From Chitinophaga sp. XS-30 (lineage in GTDB: Bacteria; Bacteroidota; Bacteroidia; Chitinophagales; Chitinophagaceae): DNA of 64,000 bases. The notes beneath the pieces are model-generated. The model was not told the origin of the DNA, ran no database searches, and saw nothing but the letters and a program-made list of their open reading frames with translations. Location of the stretch: assembly GCF_008086345.1 (NCBI RefSeq), contig NZ_CP043006.1, positions 2,974,032-3,038,031 on the forward strand. The letters are read 5' to 3'. The translations under genes were made by a program, and so were the position numbers. The first letter of the stretch is position 1, and every line of letters starts with the position of its first letter. Below are positions 1 to 9,666 of the stretch, piece after piece.

Positions 1-2394
1 GTTGCGCGGCCCACCCGTTTGCCGGAGTACCTCAACGGTTCCCAGTATATCAATATGTTCCGAGATGCCGCGCGCAGAGCCGGCGGGAATAGCTATAACT
101 ATACGGATCAGGATTCTATCCTCGCTGCGCAGCACCTGGCGGACCCCGCCAACAATCCGGCGGTTTATGTCGACCCCGACAGACCTAACCGCTACCGCTA
201 CGTGGGCAGCACAGACTGGATAGATGTACTGTATCCCGGTTATCAGCCCCAGCAGCAACATAATATTTCCCTCTCCGGAGGCGAAGGCAAAACAACCTAT
301 GCCGCCAGCCTGGGTTATTTTAACCAGAGCGGCATGCTGGAAGAAGCCGATCAGGATTTCAGGCGTTATAATGCCACCATCCGGCTGACCAACAAGACGA
401 CCGACTGGCTGGACCTCAATTTCAAGGCCAGCCTGAACCGTACCACGCTGAATACGCCCAATGGCACCCAGTTCGTAGACGAAACCTCACAGACCTGGTC
501 TTTCATTCCTACAGATCTTACGCCGCTGATGCCGGTCTATCACCCTGACGGCAATTTTTCCGGACAGGGCAACTACACCAATATGATCGCGCTGATGAAG
601 CTGAATGGCCGCCAGAAATACGATATCAATGACTTTTGGCTGACCGGCGGTTTTGTGATCAGACCGGTGAAGAACGTTCGTATCGTGACGGACTACACCT
701 GGAACGGATATTTTTATAACAAAACACAGCATTACAAGGCATTCAATGAATACGGTGTTGATGGCGCGCTGCTCGGCACTTACCCCTGGACAACGCCCAG
801 CCGCCTGTTCCAGACCAACAGCAGCGACAGCTATTACGCGCTCAATTCCTATGCGGAATATGAAAATACGTTCGGCGCCAAACACTACCTGAAAGCCATG
901 GTGGGTTACAATGAAGAGTTGAAGCAGAACAGGAGCTTCGGCGTTACCGCGCGTAACCTGATCGATCCTACCCTGCCCAGCCTCGTGCCGCATAACGACC
1001 AGAACCCGGCATTGACAGCCGCTCAATCGGAATGGGCTGTAAGCGGTTCCTTCTTCCGCCTCAACTATATCTATGCGGATAAATACCTGCTGGAAGTGAA
1101 CGGCCGCTATGACGGTACTTCCCGTTTCCGCCGGGGCAACCGCTATCTGTTCGCACCTTCCGTATCTGCAGGATGGCGCATTTCACAAGAAAAATTCTTT
1201 GAGCCGCTCACCCGCTATGTGAATGATCTGAAGATCAGAGGTTCCTACGGTACATTGGGCAACCAGTTCACCGACTCCAATTATCCTTACATCGCTACGA
1301 TGCCGGTGGGGCAGACGGGGTATATCTTTAATGATAACCTGACCGGTCCGTATGTTGGCGCACCGGGACTGGTGAACCCACAGTTCACCTGGGAAAAGGT
1401 TACAACCCGGAACATCGGTGTGGATGCGGTTTTCCTGAATAACAGGCTGGTGCTGAATTTTGACAAATATACCAGGACAACGAAAGATATGCTGGCATCC
1501 TCCGCTCCATTGCCCGGCATCATTGGTGTGGCACCTCCTTCCAGCAATGCGGTGGATATGAAAACAGATGGATGGGAACTGATGCTGAACTGGAAGGACC
1601 AGGTGACAAAAGACTTCAGCTACAGTGTAGGCTTCAACCTGTCTGATTATACCGCTACCATCACCAAATATGATCTGAACCCTTCCGGTCTTATCAGCGA
1701 CTACTATGTTGGCGCCAAGATCAATGAAGTATGGGGGTACACTACCGCCGGCTATTTCCAGTCTGAAGATGAAGTGACCAAATCAGCTTCCCAGCGCGGT
1801 ATCTGGGGCGGGCAATGGCTGCCCGGCGATATCCGCTATGTGGATCTGGACGGTGACGGCAATATCACGCAGGGGGACAATACGCTGGCTAACCCCGGAG
1901 ACCGCCGCATTATCGGCAATACCACGCCCAGGTATCAGTTTGGCCTGAACCTCGGCGCGGAATACAAAGGCTTCGACGCCACCGTATTCTTCCAGGGCAC
2001 GCTGAAACGTGATTACTGGCTGGGCGGCACCTATTTCTGGGGCTTTACGGATGAATGGTCCGTTCCCCTGAAATACCACCTGGATACCTGGACGCCCGAG
2101 AACAGGGATGCCTATTATCCGGTGAACAAGATCGGCGCATGGTACAATCAGCAGACACAGACCAAATACAAACAGAATGCAGCATATGCAAGATTGAAGC
2201 AGGTAACGATCGGATATTCCCTGCCGCAGTCCCTGCTCTCCCAGGCAAAGATCGCCCGCGCAAGGGTGTTCCTGACCGGGCAGAACCTGTTCCTGATCAC
2301 CGACCTGCACAAGGCGTTTGATCCCGAACTGCTGAACGGGCAGACCTATCCGCTGAGCCGCTCATTTGCCTTCGGTTTACAGGTAGGCTTATAA
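1..2394 (+). CDS. SusC/RagA-family TonB-linked outer membrane protein, 5' end missing
   Basis: This is the C-terminal 797 residues of a SusC-type receptor, a TonB-dependent beta-barrel that imports oligosaccharides or other large nutrients across the outer membrane together with its SusD lid. The reading frame is open from base 1 (VARPTRLPEYLNG), so the plug domain and signal peptide lie outside the window. SusC hallmarks seen are QHNISLSGG near residue 84, NGRYDGTSRFRRGNRY, and GDIRYVDLDGDGNITQGDN late in the barrel. Its SusD partner follows after 26 bases. The protein ends in ...FGLQVGL; most barrels here end in Phe, the usual Bam recognition residue, so the terminal Leu is slightly odd. 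It resembles the SusC at 50348-53619 in the barrel region. Family is certain; substrate is unknown. Confidence 0.95.
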   Translation, partial: VARPTRLPEYLNGSQYINMFRDAARRAGGNSYNYTDQDSILAAQHLADPANNPAVYVDPDRPNRYRYVGSTDWIDVLYPGYQPQQQHNISLSGGEGKTTYAASLGYFNQSGMLEEADQDFRRYNATIRLTNKTTDWLDLNFKASLNRTTLNTPNGTQFVDETSQTWSFIPTDLTPLMPVYHPDGNFSGQGNYTNMIALMKLNGRQKYDINDFWLTGGFVIRPVKNVRIVTDYTWNGYFYNKTQHYKAFNEYGVDGALLGTYPWTTPSRLFQTNSSDSYYALNSYAEYENTFGAKHYLKAMVGYNEELKQNRSFGVTARNLIDPTLPSLVPHNDQNPALTAAQSEWAVSGSFFRLNYIYADKYLLEVNGRYDGTSRFRRGNRYLFAPSVSAGWRISQEKFFEPLTRYVNDLKIRGSYGTLGNQFTDSNYPYIATMPVGQTGYIFNDNLTGPYVGAPGLVNPQFTWEKVTTRNIGVDAVFLNNRLVLNFDKYTRTTKDMLASSAPLPGIIGVAPPSSNAVDMKTDGWELMLNWKDQVTKDFSYSVGFNLSDYTATITKYDLNPSGLISDYYVGAKINEVWGYTTAGYFQSEDEVTKSASQRGIWGGQWLPGDIRYVDLDGDGNITQGDNTLANPGDRRIIGNTTPRYQFGLNLGAEYKGFDATVFFQGTLKRDYWLGGTYFWGFTDEWSVPLKYHLDTWTPENRDAYYPVNKIGAWYNQQTQTKYKQNAAYARLKQVTIGYSLPQSLLSQAKIARARVFLTGQNLFLITDLHKAFDPELLNGQTYPLSRSFAFGLQVGL

Positions 2395-2420
2395 TTCTGT
2401 CATTACAAAATTGATCAATC

Positions 2421-4103
2421 ATGAGGAAGATACACGCTGTTTATATATCCACACTGGTCCTGCTGATAAGCGCCTGCAAAAAGGAGGATTTCCTGGACAG
2501 GTTCCCGCAGGACGCCATCAGTGAGCCCACGTATTTCAAGAACGAGAACGATCTCAAGTTATATGTCAACCGCTTTTATGATGCGCTGCCCGTACAACGC
2601 GGCAACAGCGAGAGCAATTCTGACAATTTCGCGCCCGGCTCCCGCAATACTTTCCTGGCCGGTGAATACGTAATTCCGGCTACAGATGCCAACTGGAGTT
2701 ATGATGGATGGGCCAATGTCCGCAATGTCAATTATTTCCTGCAACGTTATGACCGGGCGGAAATGGATGCCACGCTGAAAAGTCACTATGCCGCGGAAGC
2801 CCGCTTTTTCAGGGCTTTGTTCTACTGGGAAAAAGTAAAGCGCTTCGGCGCAGTGCCCTGGCTGTCCGAGGACCTGACGGATACCTCCTCAACCGTGCTG
2901 TACGGTCCCCGCCTGCCGCACAAACAGGTGATGGACTCCGTGCTGGCGGATCTCAACTTTGCGGTTGCCAATGCCGCAGCAGCTACGAATGCCCAGTTTG
3001 CCGGAAGGATCACGGTGGATGTAGCCAATGCTCTCAAAGCCAGGATCTGCCTCTGGGAAGGCACTTTTCGCAAATACCATGTGCTGGGTGACGATCAGCC
3101 CTGGCTGCGCGCCGCGGTGACAGCTTCGGAAGCCCTGATGAACAGCGGGCGTTACGGCATCTACATGACCGGCAACCCGGACATGGATTACTACAACCTC
3201 TTTATCCAGGAAGAGCTGCGCGGCAATACCGAAACCATCCTGGCGAGACGTTACATCAAAGACGTCAGCATGCATAACCTGACCCGCCAGCTGTCTGACG
3301 TATGGCCCGCGCTCACGAAGAACTTCGTGCGGTCCTTCCTGGACAGGAATGGTGTGCCCACCGCCCTCAGCCCCCTTTACCAGGGTGATGAAACGCTGGA
3401 CGAAGAGATGATCGACCGGGACCCCCGTTTCCGGCAGATCATCGCCACCCGCGGGTTCTCCTTCACCAATAATACAGATGGCTCGCGCGATGAAATGACG
3501 CTGCCCCGTATTCCCGGTGTTGTCACCGGTTACGCCGGCGTGAAGAATTACAGTCCCGATCCGGCGCAATGGAACGCGAACCAGTCCACATTGGACCTGT
3601 TCATTTTCCGTTATGCGGAGATATTGCTAATCTACGCAGAAGCCAAAGCAGAACTGGGAGAAGCCGACCAGGCGGTGATCGATGCAACGATCAACAAGAT
3701 CAGGGAACGGGTGGATATGGCGGATATGGTGATTGCTTCGCTGGTGAAAGATCCGGAATCGGATTTCCCCGCGCTGCCTGTGCTGCTGGACGAGATACGC
3801 CGGGAAAGAAGGATAGAACTGATAGGCGAAGGTTTCCGCTTCGATGACCTGCAACGCTGGAAAGCCGGAGAACTGATCAACAACCCGGAAACGATCCTCG
3901 GCATGAAGCTGACACCTGCGCTGCGTGCGCAATACCCTGCCAACCAGGTGAGCAATGTACAGGTAGATGCCAACTTCTACATCCGGGTGTATCCGAATAT
4001 TACCGCCAGGGTGTGGAACGACAAGATGTACCTGTACCCGGTGCCGATCAATGAACTGACGCTGAATCCCGCACTGCTGCCGCAGAACGCAGGATGGCAG
4101 TAG
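2421..4103 (+). CDS. RagB/SusD-family nutrient-binding lipoprotein
   Basis: This SusD-type protein (560 aa) is an outer-membrane lipoprotein that closes over the SusC barrel and helps capture the ligand. A signal peptide ends in the lipobox LISAC with the lipidated Cys at residue 19, followed by KKED, typical of Bacteroidota surface lipoproteins. The family pattern is clear: DFLDRFPQ near the N-terminus, ARFFRALFYWEKVKRFG in the TPR-like core, and near the C-terminus RRERRIELIGEGFRFDDLQRWK and LYPVPINELTLNP. At 560 residues it belongs to the longer SusD group and resembles the SusD at 53697-55454. It lies 26 bases after SusC and is surely in the same operon. Confidence 0.95.
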   Translation: MRKIHAVYISTLVLLISACKKEDFLDRFPQDAISEPTYFKNENDLKLYVNRFYDALPVQRGNSESNSDNFAPGSRNTFLAGEYVIPATDANWSYDGWANVRNVNYFLQRYDRAEMDATLKSHYAAEARFFRALFYWEKVKRFGAVPWLSEDLTDTSSTVLYGPRLPHKQVMDSVLADLNFAVANAAAATNAQFAGRITVDVANALKARICLWEGTFRKYHVLGDDQPWLRAAVTASEALMNSGRYGIYMTGNPDMDYYNLFIQEELRGNTETILARRYIKDVSMHNLTRQLSDVWPALTKNFVRSFLDRNGVPTALSPLYQGDETLDEEMIDRDPRFRQIIATRGFSFTNNTDGSRDEMTLPRIPGVVTGYAGVKNYSPDPAQWNANQSTLDLFIFRYAEILLIYAEAKAELGEADQAVIDATINKIRERVDMADMVIASLVKDPESDFPALPVLLDEIRRERRIELIGEGFRFDDLQRWKAGELINNPETILGMKLTPALRAQYPANQVSNVQVDANFYIRVYPNITARVWNDKMYLYPVPINELTLNPALLPQNAGWQ

Positions 4104-4173
4104 GATTCATGAAGGAGCCAGGCTCCTTTGAAAGGTTCATAGAAAGAAAAGCATAACCAGATAAATCTCAACG

Positions 4174-5154
4174 ATGAAAATATTCCTATATACAGTTCTG
4201 GCAGGCATGCTGCTCTCGGTGGCGGCCTGTAAGAAAGACGGGCCATTTACCAAGGATGATGCAGATGTCCGCGTCTACATGTCACAAGCCATTAACGGCG
4301 CTTTCCAGGATATTACGGTAAACCGCAGGGCGCCCCTGCAGGGAGATTCCCTGTACGCATTTGAAGTGAACGCTTTCTTTGCCGGCGGAGGATACGTTTC
4401 CGCTCCGCGCGATGTTGCCGTTACTTTTGCGCTGGACTATTCAAAATGGGATTCGATCAATACCGCCCGCGCTACAGCCGGACTGGCGGAATTTGAGCGG
4501 ATACCGGACAATATCTTTGATTTTCCCGCCACACAGTCCGTTATCCGAAAAGGCACCACCGTCAGCGAGGACATTGCCTTCACCATCGATGCGAAGCTTG
4601 TGGAAGAGGGGCATAACTACATGATCCCGGTGAAGATCACTTCAGTGGATGGTTATCCCATCAATTCTGCGATGGCGTTGACCTATTTTGTGGTGACAGT
4701 GACCCCGCCCGTGTACGCGGAGATCAACCGCAGCAACTGGACCATCCTGGAGGTGGATTCAGAGGAAGCGAACGGGGAAGGCCCGAATAACGGCAGGGCC
4801 ATCTTTGCACTGGACGGGTTGCTGAACACCTTCTGGCATACGCAGTGGGATGGGGGAGAGCCGCCGTTGCCGCATCACATCGCCATCGATATGCAAACGG
4901 AGCATTCGTTATCCGGACTGTACCTGACCGCCCGGCAGAACGCGCCGAACGGCGCCCCGAAAACGGTGAATGTGGATGTAAGCACCAATGGTACAACCTG
5001 GCAGTCCGCCGGCACTTATGCGCTGCAGGCGATCAATGCCCGCCAGCCGGTGTTCTTTTCGCAGGCATTTACGGCCCGGTATTTCAGGGTAACGGTCACT
5101 GCCACGCACGGGAATACCAATATCACGTTCTTTGCGGAGATCAGCGCTTTCTGA
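4174..5154 (+). CDS. DUF1735 and F5/8 type C (discoidin-like) domain surface lipoprotein
   Basis: A 326-residue lipoprotein (lipobox SVAAC, Cys19, then KKDG). Residues of about 35-175 look like DUF1735, an Ig-like domain common in proteins encoded just after SusC/SusD; the stretches VTFALDYSKWDSIN and GHNYMIPVKITSVDG are typical. Residues of about 185-326 look like a discoidin/F5-8C carbohydrate-binding domain (GLLNTFWHTQWDGG, RYFRVTVTAT). It probably acts as an extra glycan-binding protein on the cell surface for this locus, in the SusE/SusF position. No catalytic domain is present, unlike some DUF1735 relatives fused to GH18. It is the last gene before a strong terminator. Confidence 0.85.
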   Translation: MKIFLYTVLAGMLLSVAACKKDGPFTKDDADVRVYMSQAINGAFQDITVNRRAPLQGDSLYAFEVNAFFAGGGYVSAPRDVAVTFALDYSKWDSINTARATAGLAEFERIPDNIFDFPATQSVIRKGTTVSEDIAFTIDAKLVEEGHNYMIPVKITSVDGYPINSAMALTYFVVTVTPPVYAEINRSNWTILEVDSEEANGEGPNNGRAIFALDGLLNTFWHTQWDGGEPPLPHHIAIDMQTEHSLSGLYLTARQNAPNGAPKTVNVDVSTNGTTWQSAGTYALQAINARQPVFFSQAFTARYFRVTVTATHGNTNITFFAEISAF

Positions 5155-5179
5155 TGTTTGTATGATAAAAATGAAAGAG

Positions 5180-5207
5180 CCCGCTGCCGGTATGCAGCGG
5201 GTTTTTT
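5180..5207 (+). terminator. Rho-independent terminator after the first SusCD operon
   Basis: An 8-bp perfect stem (CCCGCTGC / GCAGCGGG) with a 6-base loop at 5188-5193 is followed directly by six T. It lies 25 bases after the stop of the DUF1735 gene and closes the operon. Confidence 0.9.
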
Positions 5208-5211
5208 GTTT

Positions 5212-5619
5212 GTGGCCGGTGCCTGTATGCCAATATCATGCTGTGCCGGTGCCAATATCTTCCTCCTTACGGCGCTCAGCGCTTTCTTCAGCCTTGCAGC
5301 CCGGCTTCACTGCCGTCTTTTGCTACCACCTCCCAACCCCGATTTCCTCCTTTCAAACCGGCACTTTTGCCACTCAACTGATCCGTTCCAAAATTCCCGC
5401 CTTTTACTGCAACCTTTTTCGTTCCCGGCCGTCTTTATTATCAGATGCGAACATGGGACCTGTTTGCTTATGGCAGTCTCCTGCTTGCTGATCCATCAAG
5501 ATAAATTCATCTGACAGAAATCGTCCGTAAGTGCTGTCATTGCCCGAATAACCCTGTATGTAGATCTCAAGATCCGGACATGAGGGGCAATGTCATCCAG
5601 AACAAAATCAAAAACCGGT
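5212..5619. other. Intergenic stretch without a supported gene
   Basis: About 400 bases between the terminator and the next receptor gene. Open frames here are Cys/Phe/Ser-rich, lack homology I recognise and overlap each other. The region presumably holds the promoter of the 5620 gene, but I find no convincing TTTG/TAnnTTTG pair. Confidence 0.5.
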
Positions 5620-8049
5620 ATGAACAAGATCATCCTCACGGGATGCCTGTTGCTGTGTGCAATATTGTCATTTGCACAGCAGGCCCCCAAAGGCAAAGTG
5701 CTCGTCAAGATCACGGATGCTGCAGGCAGCCCGCTGCCGTACGCCAGTGTAGCGGTGCGCAAGACGGCGGACAGTGCCGTTGTGAAAGGGCAAATGAGTG
5801 ATGCCGGGGGGCAATGCGTATTCGAAGGCATCCCGGAAGGCAGTTATTTTATCCATGCCACGCAGCTGGGTTATGCGGAGCAGCGGAGCGAGGTGTTCCG
5901 TATCACTGCGGCCGGATCGCAGGTGAACCTCAAAGCCCTGGCGCTCACGCCAGCCTCCCGCGATCTGAAAACCGTGGACGTGGTGGCGCAGAAACCGTTT
6001 ATCGAAAGAAGCGAAGGCAAAACCATCCTGAACGTGGAGAGCAGTGTGGCAGCCGCCGGCAATACCGCCATGGACCTGCTGCGCCGGGCGCCGGGTGTGA
6101 GTGTGGACAAAGATGAGAACCTCGTCATCAAAGGTAAACAGGGCGTTACCGTGATGCTGGACGGGAAGATCACCTACCTGTCCCCCGAGGCGCTGGCGGA
6201 ACTGCTGAAGAGCATGCCCGCCGAAACTATCTCCCAGATAGAGATCATCACCAGCCCGAGTGCGAAATATGATGCCGCGGGCACCTCCGGCATGATCAAC
6301 ATCAAAACGAAAAAAGGCCAGATGACAGGCTTCAACGGTACTGCTACGGTCAGCGGCGGCGGCGGCCGGTACCTGTTCTACAATACCGGTCTCAATATCA
6401 ACTGGCGCACAAAAAAGCTGAATGTATTCGGGAACCTTAACCATGGGGACCGCAAGAACTTCAATACCCGGGAGCTCCACCGGCGGACCGGCGGCAGCAA
6501 TCCCCTGCAGTTCAGGCAGGAAGTATATCAGATCAATGACTTCATGTACCGGTCCTACAAAGGAGGGATCGACTATTCCCTCACGGAAAAACAGACCATC
6601 GGCGTGATGGTCAACGGGTACAGCAATGCCTTCTGGAGACGGGCGCCCAGCGCCACGGAGATCGCCAATAAAGGCGGCGCCACCGATTCCCTGCTGCACA
6701 CCGGCATCGACGCAAATAACCGGTTTACCAATACTTCCGTCAACCTCAATTACAAACTGAAAATGGATACCTCCGGCTCGGAGTTCACCATCGATGCGGA
6801 CTATGCGCGGTTCCACAACCGCATGAATACCGAACTGAGCGACAGTGTTGTAGATGCGCACAGTGCGGCCGTTCTGCAGAGCAATGCGCTGAGAACGATG
6901 CCTTTTACCAACATCACCATCAAAAGCATCAAAGGGGATCTCGTGAAAGTGCTGAACAAATCCGTTCGGCTGGAAGCCGGTGTGAAAGCCAGCTTCGTCA
7001 ATACAGAGAATAATATGCGCTACGATTCCCTGCTGCATGGGGAATATGTGCCGGTGCCCTCCCAGTACGACCAGTTCATTTATGATGAAAATGTACTGGC
7101 CGCATACCTCATTTACAAACAGCAGCTGAAGAAAACGGATTTTGTATTGGGGCTACGACTGGAGCAGACCATCTCCGACGGCAATTCCATTTCCCTGAAG
7201 ACCCGGGTGGAGCGGAAGTATCTCGATTATTTTCCCAACCTTTCCATCGACCACCGGTTTACCGATGATCACAAGCTTTCACTGGCCTATACCAAAAGGA
7301 TCAACCGGCCAGGATACGGCCAGTTGAACCCTTTCCTTTTCTTCCTGGACAAATACACCTTCTTCCGCGGCAATTCCTATCTCACACCGGAGTACACGCA
7401 CAATACGGAGATGACCTACATGTTCAAACAGAAATATATGGCCACGCTGGGATACAGCCGTACCAACGATGTGTATGACGAATTCCTGCTCACTGATGAA
7501 GCCACCAATGCTACCATCAGCACGAATAAGAATCTCGGTACGCAAACCACTTACTCGCTCAATCTCACGCTGCCCTTTGATCCGGTTAAGTGGTGGAATA
7601 CCAGCAATAATGTATCTATTTACTACAACCAGTACCAGATCAGGGATACGGTGCGGGATTTTACAACGGAGCGGCTGGCCTGGAGTTTCAACAGCACGAA
7701 TACTTTTACATTGCCCCGTGATTACAAGCTGGAGGTCAGCGGCTGGTACGATGCGCCGAACGTGTATGGGATATGGAAAAGCAAAGCGATGTGGAGCGCG
7801 AACATCGGCATCCAGAAAACGGTGCTGAAAAAGAAGGGCACCCTGAAGGTGAATGTAAATGACATTTTTGCTTCGGCGCGTTTCCAGGGCGTTGCCGAGT
7901 ATAACGATATCTACCTCAGTGTGAATAACCGCTGGCAGAACAGAACGGTGAATGTATCGCTGAGTTACCGGTTCGGGAACACCAAAGTGGAAGCGGCAAG
8001 GGAGCGGAAAACGGGGAGTGAAGAGGAATTGAGGAGAGCGGGGAATTGA
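5620..8049 (+). CDS. TonB-dependent outer membrane beta-barrel receptor (carboxypeptidase-regulatory-like + plug + OMP_b-brl_3 type)
   Basis: An 809-residue receptor. An upstream in-frame ATG at 5590 exists, but the ATG at 5620 gives a clean signal peptide (MNKIILTGCLLLCAILSFAQ), so it is preferred. A carboxypeptidase-regulatory-like beta-sandwich (about 25-110: PLPYASVAV, GSYFIHATQLGY) precedes a TonB plug (about 120-230: MDLLRRAPGVSVDKDENLVIKG, MINIKTKKG) and a barrel with INRPGYGQLNPFLFFLDKYT. The C-terminal tail after the last strand (SLSYRFGNTKVEAARERKTG) is typical of this family rather than of SusC. There is no SusD partner. Such receptors are single-gene importers of unknown ligands, often siderophores or peptides; no ligand can be read here. 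Confidence 0.9.
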   Translation: MNKIILTGCLLLCAILSFAQQAPKGKVLVKITDAAGSPLPYASVAVRKTADSAVVKGQMSDAGGQCVFEGIPEGSYFIHATQLGYAEQRSEVFRITAAGSQVNLKALALTPASRDLKTVDVVAQKPFIERSEGKTILNVESSVAAAGNTAMDLLRRAPGVSVDKDENLVIKGKQGVTVMLDGKITYLSPEALAELLKSMPAETISQIEIITSPSAKYDAAGTSGMINIKTKKGQMTGFNGTATVSGGGGRYLFYNTGLNINWRTKKLNVFGNLNHGDRKNFNTRELHRRTGGSNPLQFRQEVYQINDFMYRSYKGGIDYSLTEKQTIGVMVNGYSNAFWRRAPSATEIANKGGATDSLLHTGIDANNRFTNTSVNLNYKLKMDTSGSEFTIDADYARFHNRMNTELSDSVVDAHSAAVLQSNALRTMPFTNITIKSIKGDLVKVLNKSVRLEAGVKASFVNTENNMRYDSLLHGEYVPVPSQYDQFIYDENVLAAYLIYKQQLKKTDFVLGLRLEQTISDGNSISLKTRVERKYLDYFPNLSIDHRFTDDHKLSLAYTKRINRPGYGQLNPFLFFLDKYTFFRGNSYLTPEYTHNTEMTYMFKQKYMATLGYSRTNDVYDEFLLTDEATNATISTNKNLGTQTTYSLNLTLPFDPVKWWNTSNNVSIYYNQYQIRDTVRDFTTERLAWSFNSTNTFTLPRDYKLEVSGWYDAPNVYGIWKSKAMWSANIGIQKTVLKKKGTLKVNVNDIFASARFQGVAEYNDIYLSVNNRWQNRTVNVSLSYRFGNTKVEAARERKTGSEEELRRAGN

Positions 8050-8120
8050 TGTTGGGTTTCTTCAAACAGCCACCTCTCTTGATAATCGCAGCCATATAAA
8101 TTGCTTTACGCAGGGTATGC

Positions 8121-8157
8121 AAATAAAAAGCGGGTGTATCAATACCGATACACCCGC
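8121..8157 (-). terminator. Rho-independent terminator for the minus-strand SusCD operon
   Basis: An 11-bp perfect stem (GCGGGTGTATC 8130-8140, GATACACCCGC 8147-8157) with loop AATACC. Read on the minus strand it is followed by TTTTTATTT (8129-8121), so it ends the operon whose last gene stops at 8202. On the plus strand only a weak T-rich stretch follows, but it may also stop read-through from the receptor at 5620-8049. Confidence 0.88.
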
Positions 8158-8201
8158 TTGCATGTCAGTTGCTTTTAGTGAAACCAGCAGGTTCATGCAG
8201 A

Positions 8202-9644
8202 TCACTCATACCCGCTGTTCTGCTGTCCTTGCAGGCCGGTATTCACGTCTATTTCCCTTTGCGGGATGGGGAGGATCACAAAGTCGTCACCAGGATCGGA
8301 GATACCCGCTCCGGCGCCGGTAGTGCGCAGCGGTTTGCCGTTACGCAACAGGTCCATTCTCCTGTGCCCCTCGAAGCAAAGCTCTTTCCGGCGTTCGTTC
8401 AGGATGCCGTCGATGAATGCCTGCTTGGTGGCGAATGTAAGCAGCGTCCAGTCCCCAAGGTTAGCCCTTCCCCTCAGGTCATTGATCAGGCCGATGGAGG
8501 TGAGGTTAATGCCGTCGCGTTGTGCGAGCGCTTCCGCTTTGTTGAGGTACATTTCTGTTACCCGGATGAGCGGAGAGTTATCGGCATTGGTGGATGCATC
8601 AGGGAATTTAAGGGTAAACCTGCGTTGTACGGCGCCAACTGCGGTGCCCATATCGCTGAGCGCGAAACGTTCATCACCCGGTTCCGCTTCAAATGCAGCG
8701 ATCAGGTTGGCAGAGAACGGGCAGTCGCCACGTCCGCTGGCATTGGTAGGCCTGTAGTAGCTGGACCAGCCGCCGGAGCCTGTCCGGCTGTTATCCGTTG
8801 CGGACATCTGGATGGAAAAGATATCTTCCGGCGTATTGCCGTCATAAAAATCGTAATTGGGCGCCAGCGTGTAGAGTGCAGTATTGTCAAGCACATCGTC
8901 AGCATAGTCAGCAGCCTGTGTCCATTCACCCCGGTATAAATGGAAGCGGGAGAGGAGGGCATTGGCAGCTCCTTTGGTGGCGCGCCCGCGGGTGAAGACC
9001 GGTGCATCGAAATTGTTCAGCAGGTCAGGCAGCGCTTCTTCGAGATCTTTCTGTATCTGTGCATGTACCTGTTGAACGGTAGACCTGCCGGGGAATTCCA
9101 CGGTGCCGGTAAAATCGTTCAGTATCAGCGGTACGCCAAGATTGCTGCCCTGGGATACCTGGTAGGGCTGTGCAAACTGGTTCACCAGCTGGAAGTACAC
9201 GTACGCCCGCACGAACTTGGCTTCGGCAATGTATTGCGCTTTTTCCTGGTCAGTAAAGGTTGCGTCCGATACACCGGGTACGCGGGCTATCACCTTGTTG
9301 GCCGCCAGGATCACCTCATAGCTGAACCGCCAGATATCGCGGGTGCTGGAGTTGTCGGACGTGCCTTCGAAGTTGTTGAGCTGCTGCAGTGTAGGGAAGG
9401 AGCCGCGGAATTCCACATTGTCGGCCATGTAGTCATCGATCACCTGGGGAAGCGCACCAAATACCTCCAGCATTTGGGAGCGGCTGTAAACACCCAGCAA
9501 AGCACTGAGCGTAGTGGATTTTGATGAAAACGTTTCATCTTCGGATAAGGACTGTTCCGGTTGCAGGTCCAGCCTGTTCTTGCAGGAGGTGCCCAGCACG
9601 GAGAGCAGCAGAAGCATTGTGAGTGTTTTATATATCGCGTTCAT
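8202..9644 (-). CDS. RagB/SusD-family nutrient-binding lipoprotein
   Basis: A 480-residue SusD (lipobox LGTSC, Cys21). Family hallmarks: LDLQPEQSLSEDETF, AEAKFVRAYVYFQLVNQFAQPY in the TPR core, ADDVLDNTALYTL, and the C-terminal NERRKELCFEGHRRMDLLRNGK and ILPIPQREIDVN. It is encoded 22 bases downstream of its SusC on the minus strand. With the divergent alpha-L-fucosidase at 13461 it suggests uptake of a fucose-containing glycan, although that link rests on position only. Confidence 0.95.
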   Translation of the reverse strand: MNAIYKTLTMLLLLSVLGTSCKNRLDLQPEQSLSEDETFSSKSTTLSALLGVYSRSQMLEVFGALPQVIDDYMADNVEFRGSFPTLQQLNNFEGTSDNSSTRDIWRFSYEVILAANKVIARVPGVSDATFTDQEKAQYIAEAKFVRAYVYFQLVNQFAQPYQVSQGSNLGVPLILNDFTGTVEFPGRSTVQQVHAQIQKDLEEALPDLLNNFDAPVFTRGRATKGAANALLSRFHLYRGEWTQAADYADDVLDNTALYTLAPNYDFYDGNTPEDIFSIQMSATDNSRTGSGGWSSYYRPTNASGRGDCPFSANLIAAFEAEPGDERFALSDMGTAVGAVQRRFTLKFPDASTNADNSPLIRVTEMYLNKAEALAQRDGINLTSIGLINDLRGRANLGDWTLLTFATKQAFIDGILNERRKELCFEGHRRMDLLRNGKPLRTTGAGAGISDPGDDFVILPIPQREIDVNTGLQGQQNSGYE

Positions 9645-9666
9645 ATGGATACAATTTTATGGGTCA

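Noticed and set aside
5132..5514. Two overlapping open frames of about 118 codons after the first operon
   Set aside because: They overlap a terminator and each other, are Cys/Phe/Ser-rich, and show no recognisable domain.
5668..7038. A 456-codon open frame on the minus strand inside the receptor gene
   Set aside because: It is antisense to a clear TonB-dependent receptor with family motifs along its whole length; the long frame is a by-product of codon bias.
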